64,000 bases of DNA from Scybalosoma faecavium. GTDB lineage: Bacteria > Bacillota > Clostridia > Christensenellales > Christensenellaceae. Positions 17,920-25,696 of the stretch are shown here, one piece after another (the stretch's first letter is position 1; each line of letters starts with the position of its first letter). The notes below the pieces were generated by a model. That model was not told where the DNA came from. It did no database searches and worked only from the letters and a program-made list of their open reading frames with translations. The DNA lies in NCBI GenBank assembly GCA_018716135.1, contig DVKG01000012.1:124001-188000 (forward strand), given 5' to 3'. Both the position numbers and the translations under genes were made by a program.

Positions 17920-19101
17920 TTAAATCAGATTTTTGATAAACTGTTCAGCGGCGCGAGCCGATCTGCTGCCTTTGCCTAATGCGTATGCTTCTGCTTTCAA
18001 GTCCAATTCCTTAGTATCTATATCTAATCCGGCACGATTAGCCAGCTCATGCACTATATCGAGATACAGTTTTTTATTCGGTCTGGAAAAATAGACCACC
18101 AAGCCGAAGCGATCTGACAGAGAGAGCAGCTCCTGCATGGTATCCATGCGGTGTATATCATCTCCCGCACGATCAGAAAAGGTCTCTTTTACTATGTGCC
18201 GTCTGTTGCTCGTGGCGTATATAACGGCATTCTCCGCCTTAGCAGATGCAGAGCCTTCCAGAGCCGCTTTGAGCATACTGAAACTGTCGTCATTTTTGTT
18301 GAACGATAAATCGTCTATAAAAATTATGAACTTGAGAGGATTACGTGAAATTCGCCCCATAACAACGGGCAGCATTCTAAGCTGATCCTTACGCAGCTCT
18401 ATCAAGCGCACACCGCAATCATAAAACATATTCGCTACAGCTTTTACCGTAGAGGATTTGCCCGTGCCCGCATCTCCGCACAGTAGCACATTAGCCGCAG
18501 GTCTGCCCTCGACAAGCGCGCGGGTATTGTCTATGACCTGCTGTCTTTCATCCGCATAGCCTACGAAGCTTCCCATGCTTATAGTATCAGCCGCCGCAAC
18601 AGGCAGTATTTCATCTCCTTCTACGCGGAACATACCTGACGACGCAAATATTCCATAACCTGTGCTGCTTATATTCTCTGCTCGTTTAGCATACTCTGAT
18701 TCAAAATCCACATGAGCGCTTTCAAACATCGGAATATATCCGTCATATTCCAGCGCCGATGTCAACTCATCCGGCGTTAAATCTGTCAGCTCTGCAAAAA
18801 GCTTCAGCTCCGCGGCAGTGTTAGAAAGAATAGACTTCGACACGTCCTTTTTCCAAGCCACAGACGTAATATACGCATTCTCATCTTCGAATACAACACG
18901 GCGCAGAACATCAGAGAAGCAGCCTCCTCTGTTGTTAACCTCATATACAAAATCTCCGTAAAGCGACAGGCGTTCGCAGACGTCTCCTTCGCTTTTTAAA
19001 TACGCCAGCAGCGCAGAAATTACGCTGTCTTTTAAAACCCCTCTGAAAACGCTGAGCGCGGATATTCTGCAAGAGTATTTTTTTAATTGCTGTTCTGTCA
19101 T
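17920..19101 (-). CDS. DUF815-family AAA ATPase
   Basis: The 393-residue protein has Walker A GDAGTGKSS near residue 214, Walker B KFIIFIDDLSF near residue 257, and a sensor motif VIYATSNRRHIV, all characteristic of the DUF815 ATPases, whose function is unknown. The N-terminal 190 residues are a helical region without recognised motifs. A GAAGGTGA ribosome site precedes the ATG. It lies between the ilvD terminator and ilvA with 47 bases before ilvA, so it is probably co-transcribed with ilvA. Nothing in it suggests a direct role in amino acid synthesis. Confidence 0.87.
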   Translation of the reverse strand: MTEQQLKKYSCRISALSVFRGVLKDSVISALLAYLKSEGDVCERLSLYGDFVYEVNNRGGCFSDVLRRVVFEDENAYITSVAWKKDVSKSILSNTAAELKLFAELTDLTPDELTSALEYDGYIPMFESAHVDFESEYAKRAENISSTGYGIFASSGMFRVEGDEILPVAAADTISMGSFVGYADERQQVIDNTRALVEGRPAANVLLCGDAGTGKSSTVKAVANMFYDCGVRLIELRKDQLRMLPVVMGRISRNPLKFIIFIDDLSFNKNDDSFSMLKAALEGSASAKAENAVIYATSNRRHIVKETFSDRAGDDIHRMDTMQELLSLSDRFGLVVYFSRPNKKLYLDIVHELANRAGLDIDTKELDLKAEAYALGKGSRSARAAEQFIKNLI

Positions 19102-19142
19102 ACTAAATTCACCTTCATCCGAATCAATTTCGGTGTGTTTAG

Positions 19143-19165
19143 AAAAAAGACGCCGATGGCGCCTT
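19143..19165 (-). terminator. Terminator after ilvD
   Basis: AAGGCGCC pairs with GGCGTCTT over ATC with one G-U pair, followed by a T run. It ends the ilvBNCD transcript and separates it from the DUF815-ilvA pair. Confidence 0.8.
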
Positions 19166-19195
19166 AAATCTGCTTATTTATAGAAATGTGCGCTG

Positions 19196-20860
19196 TCAAA
19201 ATTTATTGATAATTGCGCCTTTATCAGCCGAGCTGACCATAGAGGCGTAACGAGCGAGACAGCCTTTTATACCTTCTTTGCGCTTGATTACGGTTTCTTT
19301 CCTGCGCTTTTCCAATTCGTCATCAGAGACTTTCAGCTCTATCTTATACTCGGGAATATTTATAGAAATGATATCTCCGTCCTTGACATACGCGATCGTT
19401 CCGCCGCTCACCGCCTCGGGCGATACGTGACCGATGGACGCGCCTCTCGTAGCGCCTGAGAAACGCCCGTCTGTTATGAGAGCTACCTGCTTATCCAGAC
19501 CCATGCCCGCGATTGCAGACGTCGGAGACAGCATCTCGCGCATACCGGGGCCGCCCGCCGGGCCTTCATAGCGAATAACTACTACATCGCCTGCTTGTAT
19601 TTTTCCGTCGTAAATCGCTGCTATAGCTTCCTCTTCGCTTTCAAATACTTTGGCAGGGCCTTCATGTACGAGCATTTCTTTAGCTACCGCGCTGCGCTTT
19701 ACTACGCATCCGTCGGGCGCGAGATTGCCGCGCAAAACAGCTATGCCGCCCGTAGCGCTGTACGGATTCTCAGGAGTGCGAATTATCGTGTCGTCCTTGT
19801 TCTCCGCATCGGCGATATTCTCTCCGAGCGTCTTGCAGGTGCATGTCATTACAGAAGTATCGAGCAGATTGAGCTTTGTCAGCTCTTTAAGCACAGCATA
19901 TACTCCGCCTGCCTCGTTGAGATCTTCCATATACGTATTCCCTGCGGGAGCCAGATGGCAGAGGTTAGGCGTCTTTTCGCTTATTTCATTTGCCATATCG
20001 AGATTAAACTCTACTCCGCACTCATTCGCTATCGCCGGAAGGTGGAGCATACTGTTCGTCGAACAGCCGAGAGCCATATCAGCTGTCAGAGCATTTCTGA
20101 TCGCCGCTTCTGTCATTATATCGCGCGGACAGATGTTCTTCTCTACCAGCTCCATTATCTGCATACCGGCGTGCTTCGCAAGCTCAATTCTCGCTGAGTA
20201 AACCGCCGGAATAGTTCCGTTTCCGCCAAGGCCCATACCCAGAACCTCTGTCAGGCAGTTCATGGAATTCGCCGTGTACATACCTGAACATGAACCGCAT
20301 GTCGGGCATGCCTTTTCTTCAAATTCACAGAGCTTATCCTCTCCGATTTTCCCTGCGGAATACGCTCCGACCGCCTCGAACATACTGGATAGGCTTGTCT
20401 TTCTGCCGCCGACTCTGCCCGCCAGCATAGGGCCGCCGCTGACAAAGATAGTCGGAATGTTTATACGAGCCGCCGCCATCAGAAGGCCGGGCACGTTTTT
20501 ATCACAGTTGGGGATCATAACCAATCCGTCAAAGCCATGAGCCATTGCCATAGCTTCTGTAGAATCCGCAATCAGATCTCTGGTGATAAGAGAATATTTC
20601 ATACCTGTATGTCCCATAGCTATTCCGTCGCATACGGTAATCGCAGGGAACATTATAGGAGTTCCGCCCGCCATAGCTACGCCCAGCTTAACCGCCTGAG
20701 CTATTTTGTCCAGATTCATATGGCCGGGGACTATTTCATTATATGAACATACAATACCAATCAGCGGTCTGCTCTGTTCTTCTTTTGTCAGACCAAGCGC
20801 ATGGTAAAGCGAACGATGCGGCGCGTTTTTGAAGCCGTCAACAATTCTGTCTTTTATCAT
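19196..20860 (-). CDS. ilvD: Dihydroxy-acid dehydratase
   Basis: The protein of 554 residues has the normal length. The Fe-S cluster cysteines are in PNCDKNVPG and CPTCGSCSGMYTANSMN, and the C-terminal TDGRFSGATRGASIGHVSPEA motif is diagnostic. The enzyme removes water from dihydroxyisovalerate and dihydroxymethylvalerate, the third common step to valine and isoleucine. Its Fe-S cluster would depend on the SUF-like system at 3.7 kb. The ATG has an AGAGGAAA ribosome site. It is last in the ilvBNCD operon, separated from ilvC by a GC-rich hairpin. Confidence 0.97.
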   Translation of the reverse strand: MIKDRIVDGFKNAPHRSLYHALGLTKEEQSRPLIGIVCSYNEIVPGHMNLDKIAQAVKLGVAMAGGTPIMFPAITVCDGIAMGHTGMKYSLITRDLIADSTEAMAMAHGFDGLVMIPNCDKNVPGLLMAAARINIPTIFVSGGPMLAGRVGGRKTSLSSMFEAVGAYSAGKIGEDKLCEFEEKACPTCGSCSGMYTANSMNCLTEVLGMGLGGNGTIPAVYSARIELAKHAGMQIMELVEKNICPRDIMTEAAIRNALTADMALGCSTNSMLHLPAIANECGVEFNLDMANEISEKTPNLCHLAPAGNTYMEDLNEAGGVYAVLKELTKLNLLDTSVMTCTCKTLGENIADAENKDDTIIRTPENPYSATGGIAVLRGNLAPDGCVVKRSAVAKEMLVHEGPAKVFESEEEAIAAIYDGKIQAGDVVVIRYEGPAGGPGMREMLSPTSAIAGMGLDKQVALITDGRFSGATRGASIGHVSPEAVSGGTIAYVKDGDIISINIPEYKIELKVSDDELEKRRKETVIKRKEGIKGCLARYASMVSSADKGAIINKF

Positions 20861-20884
20861 TTTTTATTTCCTCTTTGCAAACAA

Positions 20885-20908
20885 GGGAGAAGAACGAGTT
20901 CTCTCCCC
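20885..20908 (-). other. Intercistronic hairpin between ilvC and ilvD
   Basis: GGGGAGAGAA pairs with TTCTTCTCCC, one mismatch, over CTCG. No T run follows, so this looks like an RNA-processing or stabilising hairpin rather than a terminator. Confidence 0.6.
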
Positions 20909-20929
20909 TGCCAGCTTGTTTTTTATTAA

Positions 20930-21946
20930 TTAGTTGTTAATGAGCTTGTCTTCATCGCTCCAGCTGTAAAGCTTGCGGATATCTCTGCCTACTACCTCAG
21001 CGGGATGCTCAGCAGCGATCTTTCTCATAGCGTTGAAGTGAACCTGAGAGCCTGCATCCGACATATCCAGCAGGAACTCCTTAGCAAAAGTGCCGTCCTG
21101 AATGTCAGCGAGAACCTTCTTCATCGCCTTCTTCGTATCTTCAGTGATAATCTTGGGACCTGTTATATAGTCTCCGTATTCTGCTGTGTTAGAGATAGAG
21201 TATCTCATGCCTTCGAAGCCGCTCTGATAGATGAGGTCTACGATAAGCTTCATCTCATGGATGCACTCGAAGTAAGCGTTTCTGGGGTCATATCCGGCTT
21301 CTACGAGAGTTTCATATCCGGCCTGCATAAGAGCGCATACGCCGCCGCAGAGGACAGCCTGCTCGCCGAAAAGGTCTGTTTCCGTCTCTGTTCTGAACGT
21401 AGTTTCAAGCACGCCTGCACGCGCTCCGCCGATACCCAAAGCATAAGCCAGCGCTATATCCAGGGCATCTCCTGTTGCATCCTGTTCGACAGCTACGAGG
21501 CAGGGAACGCCTTTGCCCGCCTGATACTCGCTGCGTACCGTATGGCCGGGGCCTTTGGGCGCGATCATAACCACGTTTACGTTCTTCGGAGGCTTAATGC
21601 AGCCAAAGTGAATGTTGAAGCCATGAGCAAAAGCCAGAGTCTTGCCTTCTGTCAGATTCGGCTCTATGCTCTCCTTGTAGAGCTTAGCCTGTTTCTCGTC
21701 GTTAATTAGTATCATGATAAAATCAGCGGCTTCCGCTGCCTTATCAGATGTCATTACCTCAAGACCTGCCGCCTCAGCCTTGGCCCAGCTCTTGCTGCCC
21801 TCGTAAAGACCAACGATAACTTTTACGCCGGATTCTTTGAGATTGAGAGCGTGAGCATGCCCCTGAGAACCATAGCCGATGATAGCTACTGTCTTTCCGT
21901 TCAGCTTAGCAAGATTGCAATCCTGCTGATAGTAAATATTTGCCAT
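20930..21946 (-). CDS. ilvC: Ketol-acid reductoisomerase
   Basis: This class I enzyme of 338 residues has the Rossmann motif GYGSQGHAHALNLKESG near residue 25, the APKGPGHTVRSEY motif and a single knotted C-terminal domain with conserved acidic metal ligands (ETETDLFGEQAVLCGG and FECIHEMKLIVDL). It isomerises and reduces acetolactate and acetohydroxybutyrate. The cofactor loop after LKESG reads LYEGSKSWAKA; Ser and Lys there favour NADPH, by inference. It is the third gene of ilvBNCD and has an AAGGGG ribosome site. Confidence 0.97.
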   Translation of the reverse strand: MANIYYQQDCNLAKLNGKTVAIIGYGSQGHAHALNLKESGVKVIVGLYEGSKSWAKAEAAGLEVMTSDKAAEAADFIMILINDEKQAKLYKESIEPNLTEGKTLAFAHGFNIHFGCIKPPKNVNVVMIAPKGPGHTVRSEYQAGKGVPCLVAVEQDATGDALDIALAYALGIGGARAGVLETTFRTETETDLFGEQAVLCGGVCALMQAGYETLVEAGYDPRNAYFECIHEMKLIVDLIYQSGFEGMRYSISNTAEYGDYITGPKIITEDTKKAMKKVLADIQDGTFAKEFLLDMSDAGSQVHFNAMRKIAAEHPAEVVGRDIRKLYSWSDEDKLINN

Positions 21947-21993
21947 GAGTATGTACCCCTTTGATTGAAAATATAGTTTTAAGCCAGTTTATA

Positions 21994-22506
21994 TTATTCC
22001 TTCTCAAGAAGGTTCGCGCCGCCTCTTTCGAGAGCCACAACGCCTGTACGGCACATTTCGATTATGCCCATAGGAAGCATAACCTTGATAAATGCGTCGA
22101 TCTTGTCTGAGCTGCCTGTTACTTCGATACACATAGCTTCTGTCGTAAAGTCTATGATCTTCGCACGATAAACCTGGACAGCCGCCATTACGTCGGCACG
22201 TGTCTGAGAGGTGTTTTTAATCTTTATAAGCATCAGCTCGCGCTTGATGATCTGCTCTTCATCGTCGAGGATTTCGAGTTTCTTTACGTTGTGCAGCTTT
22301 CTAAGCTGATTGAGGAGCTGCTCTTTAGCATATCCATCCCCACTCAAGGAGATGGTTATTCTGGAATACTCAGGAGACTCTGTCTCGCCTACTGTCAGTG
22401 TATCAATATTGAATCCGCGGCGCGTGAACATGCTTGTTACTCTTGTCAATACGCCGAATCTATTGTCAACATAAACCGCAATTACGAATTTGTTATTGTC
22501 TTTCAT
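21994..22506 (-). CDS. ilvN: Acetolactate synthase regulatory (small) subunit
   Basis: The protein of 170 residues has an N-terminal ACT domain (VIAVYVDNRFGVLTRVTSMFTRRGFNI) and a C-terminal ACT-like half (TSQTRADVMAAVQVYRAKIIDF...). It binds valine and confers feedback inhibition on the catalytic subunit; the full two-ACT-domain length suggests it is valine sensitive. The ATG at 22506 is chosen because AGGAGG lies 8 bases ahead, overlapping the ilvB stop; a GTG three codons upstream falls inside the ribosome site. It is translationally close-coupled to ilvB. Confidence 0.95.
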   Translation of the reverse strand: MKDNNKFVIAVYVDNRFGVLTRVTSMFTRRGFNIDTLTVGETESPEYSRITISLSGDGYAKEQLLNQLRKLHNVKKLEILDDEEQIIKRELMLIKIKNTSQTRADVMAAVQVYRAKIIDFTTEAMCIEVTGSSDKIDAFIKVMLPMGIIEMCRTGVVALERGGANLLEKE

Positions 22507-22518
22507 TTTCAGCACCTC

Positions 22519-24201
22519 CTACAGCTCGGGCTTAACAATGATGTCGTCTACAGAACCGCCGGCGGGAAGCATCGGCAGAACAAGAGCATCCTCGTCGATA
22601 ATCGTATCAATTATGAAAGGACCGTCCGTCTTCATGCCCTTTTCGAGCGCGGCCTTGAATTCCTCAGCCGTAGTCGCACGGCAGCCTTCCAGACCGAAAG
22701 CGTCAGCCAGTTTTACGAAATCCGTCTTACGATTGAGCACGGTATTGGAATAACGCTTGTCAAAGAAGAGCGCCTGCCACTGGTGAACCATACCCAGCGC
22801 ACCGTTGTTCATTATAATTATAGTAACAGGTATTTTATAAGTAACCGCTGTAGCAAGCTCTGTCAAGTTCATACCGAAGCTGCCGTCGCCTGTTACCAGA
22901 ATTACTCTGTCGCCCGAAGCAATGTGAGCGCCGATAGAAGCGCCCAGACCGAAGCCCATAGTACCGAGACCGCCGCTGGATACGATCTTGCGCGCCTTCT
23001 GGAAGTCAGTATACTGAGCCGCCCACATCTGATGCTGACCTACGTCGGTAGCCACGATAGTGTCGTCGTCTTTGACTTCATTCATGATGTCGATTACTTT
23101 CTTAGGTGTAAGCATATCTCCTGCTGCTTCCTCAGCCTCGCTGATAAGCTGCTGCTCTTCGCCTACAAGACCCTGAACTCTCTTCATCCATTCAGGATGC
23201 TCCTGCTTGTCTACTTTTGCGAGAATTCTTTCAAAAGCATCCACGATGTCGCATACGATGCCTACGTCTGTATTTACGTTTTTATTGATTTCGGCAAAGT
23301 CGGGATCGAGTTGGACGATAGTCGCGCCTTTTCCGTATTTGGAAGTGTCGCCTGTAGCTCTGTCGCTGAAACGCACGCCTACGCCGAAAATCAAATCCGC
23401 TTCTTCATTTGCAAGCGTGGAAGCATAATGACCGTGCATTCCCTGCATTCCGAGGAATCTATCGTATGAGTTCGGCAGGGCTGAAAGTCCCATAAAAGAG
23501 CAGCCTATGCATGCGTCTATTTTCTCTGCCATTTCCATTATTTGCTTAGTCATACCGCGGCCCGCCGCGCCGCCGCCTATGTAGATGTACGGTTTTTTAG
23601 CTTTGTTGATAGCAGCAACAGCAGCGTCAATTTCCTCTTCCTTCGCTATTCTCTGAGGGAACGCCGGCGCTATTTCCTTAGTCTCGAAATCAGCAACAGA
23701 AACCTGAACGTCCTTAGGAACGTCAATGAGAACAGGACCGGGTCTGCCGGATCTTGCAATTCTAAACGCTTCGCGGATAGTGTCTGCCAGATCCTTGATA
23801 TCGTTAACAAAGAAATTGTGCTTAGTAATAGGCAGAGTGATACCTGTTATGTCAATTTCCTGAAAGCTGTCCTTGCCGATAAGATTGCAAGGGACGTTGC
23901 CCGTAATCGCTACCATGGGGATTGAATCCATCATTGCCGTAGCGATGCCAGTTACGGTATTAGTAGCGCCAGGGCCGGAGGTAGCGATGACTACACCAAC
24001 CTTGCCTGTTGCCCTGGAATAACCGTCAGCGGCATGCGTCGCACCCTGTTCGTGTGCAGCCAGTACATGATTAATTCTGTCGCTGGCTTTGTACAGCTCA
24101 TCATAAATATTTATAACGGTGCCGCCGGGATAACCGAAAACATCCGTTACACCCTGCTCTATCAGGGTTTCGATAATGATTTGAGCTCCTGTCATCTTCA
24201 T
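22519..24201 (-). CDS. ilvB: Acetolactate synthase catalytic (large) subunit
   Basis: The 560-residue thiamine diphosphate enzyme has the catalytic glutamate in LAAHEQGATHAADGYSR, GPGATN, the QEIDITG segment of the family, and the ThDP binding motif GDGSFGMNLTELATA ending NNGALGMVHQWQ. It condenses two pyruvates, or pyruvate and oxobutyrate. This is the first gene of the operon, with GGAGAG 8 bases before the ATG and a roughly 390-base structured leader. The form is the biosynthetic type with FAD-binding central domain, not catabolic AlsS, because ilvN follows directly. Confidence 0.97.
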   Translation of the reverse strand: MKMTGAQIIIETLIEQGVTDVFGYPGGTVINIYDELYKASDRINHVLAAHEQGATHAADGYSRATGKVGVVIATSGPGATNTVTGIATAMMDSIPMVAITGNVPCNLIGKDSFQEIDITGITLPITKHNFFVNDIKDLADTIREAFRIARSGRPGPVLIDVPKDVQVSVADFETKEIAPAFPQRIAKEEEIDAAVAAINKAKKPYIYIGGGAAGRGMTKQIMEMAEKIDACIGCSFMGLSALPNSYDRFLGMQGMHGHYASTLANEEADLIFGVGVRFSDRATGDTSKYGKGATIVQLDPDFAEINKNVNTDVGIVCDIVDAFERILAKVDKQEHPEWMKRVQGLVGEEQQLISEAEEAAGDMLTPKKVIDIMNEVKDDDTIVATDVGQHQMWAAQYTDFQKARKIVSSGGLGTMGFGLGASIGAHIASGDRVILVTGDGSFGMNLTELATAVTYKIPVTIIIMNNGALGMVHQWQALFFDKRYSNTVLNRKTDFVKLADAFGLEGCRATTAEEFKAALEKGMKTDGPFIIDTIIDEDALVLPMLPAGGSVDDIIVKPEL

Positions 24202-24313
24202 AAAAAACTCTCCTTTGCGTATATTGACAGCCCAGATCTGTTTTTTGCGGTTTAATCAACTTCTTCACATTTCAAAAAGCCGCCTCGCAGATTTGACCAT
24301 CTATAGTGCAGCT

Positions 24314-24411
24314 CTGATTCCATGTGTCAAAAAATCACATATCAAGAATCAGAATACAATCTGTCAGATAATTAATACGTCGGTCTCCCTGACTCTCGGT
24401 CAGAAACCGAC
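24314..24411 (-). other. Two further hairpins in the ilvB leader
   Basis: Downstream of the attenuator, GTCGGT with ACCGAC plus an inner CTGAC with GTCAG form a hairpin at 24379-24411. CTGATTC with GAATCAG and an inner ATGTG with CACAT form another at 24314-24352. Neither has a terminal T run. No T-box sequence is present. Confidence 0.55.
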
Positions 24412-24440
24412 TAAAAATACATGAGTTGCTGAGATTATAC

Positions 24441-24487
24441 AAAAAAATCCCTTTCTCCCAAACAGACAACGGTTTGTTACAAAGAGA
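24441..24487 (-). terminator. Intrinsic terminator inside the ilvB leader (candidate attenuator)
   Basis: On the minus strand TCTCTTT pairs with AAAGGGA (one G-U), and inside it CAAAC pairs with GTTTG around a short loop; seven T residues follow at once. It lies about 100 bases downstream of a consensus promoter and 240 bases before ilvB, so transcription of the operon must pass it. The stem directly follows the Leu-rich short frame. Confidence 0.72.
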
Positions 24488-24506
24488 CTTAGCTTTTATT
24501 CCCGCC

Positions 24507-24554
24507 TTATGCGCATAACGCACAGTTTTCAAAGGCTTGTAGAAGCAATAACAC
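24507..24554 (-). CDS. Candidate ilv leader peptide with four consecutive leucine codons
   Basis: Starting at a GTG, this frame encodes MLLLLQAFENCALCA and stops, 20 bases before the terminator stem. It has four Leu codons in a row (TTA, TTG, CTT, CTA). Extending in frame to TTG at 24569 gives MRLKKIVLLLL..., adding Ile and Val codons. The ribosome site is weak (AAAGAAG close to GTG). The frame's end lies inside a hairpin where GCCTT pairs with AAGGC and TGCG with CGCA. Position and composition fit a ribosome-mediated attenuator of a branched-chain amino acid operon; expression is inferred. Confidence 0.5.
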   Translation of the reverse strand: MLLLLQAFENCALCA

Positions 24555-24591
24555 AATCTTCTTTAATCGCAACCCTACATTATTTTTCTAC

Positions 24592-24620
24592 ATTCTATCC
24601 GAAAAAGTATGTTTTGTCAA
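24592..24620 (-). promoter_or_regulatory. Consensus promoter of the ilvBNCD operon
   Basis: TTGACA at 24620-24615 and TAGAAT at 24597-24592 are separated by exactly 17 bases. It directs transcription into the Leu-rich short frame, the attenuator and ilvB. Confidence 0.85.
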
Positions 24621-24672
24621 GAGCAAAGTACACGTATATACTCTGTATATATTCGTTATTTTATGAACAATC

Positions 24673-24703
24673 AAAAAAGAGGCAGAAGCTGTCATTTAGC
24701 CTC
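24673..24703 (-). terminator. Terminator overlapping the end of the membrane protein gene
   Basis: GAGGC pairs with GCCTC over 15 bases (with an inner AG/CT pairing), then six T. It overlaps the stop codon of the 24692-25531 gene and insulates the ilv promoter. Confidence 0.7.
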
Positions 24704-25531
24704 CGCCGCTTCCGAAGCATAGCTGTAAAACGCCATAGCCACACACATACTCGCCATAAGCGGGTACACTATCGAAAAACCAACAACAAAGCTCCATCCT
24801 GTCAGCAAAACAGCACAAAGCGCATATGCTTTCGTCTTTCCTCTGTTCAGCACTTTTTTCTTAAATTGCTCCCGCGTAAGTCTGACCTTTGCCTGAGCCT
24901 CCAGCGCATGCAGAGCTTCTGCCTCATTCGCTTCGAGTTCAGTTCCTTTGAGTATAGACAACACCGCGCCTTTTCCTATTAGCTTTATATTTCTCCTTTG
25001 CGCAAGCTCCCTCGCGCCGGCAGAAAAATCAGCGGCACATAGAACACATACTTCGGAGGCTCCGCTTCGTTTCGCCATGCTGTACGCCTCGAAAAGCTGC
25101 TGCTCATTCACAGGCTGCTTAGGATAATTGAATAACGCCGCAGCGAACATTTCGCCGTCTGAATAGCCGCCGCCGCATTTGCTGAAGCTTTTTCCACCTG
25201 TTTCTCGTTCCAAACACCTGACTATGTACTCATCCCGCTTAGAGCTCAGCAAAAAATGCTCTATAGTAAGCGACGAACGCAGCTTAGATATGCTTTTGTC
25301 GACATACTTTTCCAACTTACAGTTAGAACGCCAAACAGAAAAAACTCGTATCAGCGCAGCCGCGCAGCCCGCGAGCAGCGCCGATCTGTACACTCCTGCT
25401 CCCAGCTGCCAAAACAACAGCATAAAAATTATAAATGCAAACGCCGTTCCTAAAACCGCGTCCAGAGTCCTCGCCGCCCTGCTTCTGCCTGTCATCTGTT
25501 TCATGAGGTAACGCTTAATCTTCTTGCTCAT
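24692..25531 (-). CDS. Membrane protein with degenerate Mrr/restriction-endonuclease-like central domain
   Basis: The 279-residue protein has two N-terminal membrane segments (about residues 24-43 and 46-63) and a C-terminal pair (about 236-270). The cytoplasmic middle, residues 85-200, resembles the Mrr_cat fold: KRDEYIVRCLE, GGYSDGEMFAAALFNY, PVNEQQLFEAYSMAKRSGA and FSAGARELAQRRNIKLI, which match the order of Mrr motifs. The usual catalytic QxK appears as FNY, so nuclease activity is doubtful. I do not know its function. GGAGGAG precedes the ATG, and it is divergent from nadD. Confidence 0.75.
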   Translation of the reverse strand: MSKKIKRYLMKQMTGRSRAARTLDAVLGTAFAFIIFMLLFWQLGAGVYRSALLAGCAAALIRVFSVWRSNCKLEKYVDKSISKLRSSLTIEHFLLSSKRDEYIVRCLERETGGKSFSKCGGGYSDGEMFAAALFNYPKQPVNEQQLFEAYSMAKRSGASEVCVLCAADFSAGARELAQRRNIKLIGKGAVLSILKGTELEANEAEALHALEAQAKVRLTREQFKKKVLNRGKTKAYALCAVLLTGWSFVVGFSIVYPLMASMCVAMAFYSYASEAAEAK

Positions 25532-25599
25532 TCCAATCTCCTCCTTTTTACTTTTGCTGTTAAATTATGTGCGTTTTTCTCATTTTTCATACCCTCAGA

Positions 25600-25629
25600 T
25601 TGATTTTTTCCCGCATGGTGTAGTATAAT
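25600..25629 (+). promoter_or_regulatory. Promoter of the nadD-yqeK operon
   Basis: TTGATT at 25600-25605 and TATAAT at 25624-25629 are 18 bases apart, divergent from the membrane protein gene. Confidence 0.65.
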
Positions 25630-25696
25630 AAGAATTGAACAATTGCATGGGATTAGCTAATTCCAAAACAGTATTTTCAAACCGAAAGGATTTACT

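Noticed and set aside
22291..23469. 392-residue open frame opposite ilvN and ilvB
   Set aside because: It is antisense to two certain enzymes and spans their junction.
24335..24556. 73-residue frame in the ilvB leader as a real gene
   Set aside because: It starts at a TTG without a ribosome site and runs through the terminator and hairpins; composition is not protein-like.
24202..24691. T-box riboswitch before ilvB
   Set aside because: No AGGGTGGNACCGCG-type antiterminator sequence, specifier loop or AG bulge was found on the minus strand; the leader fits a peptide attenuator better.
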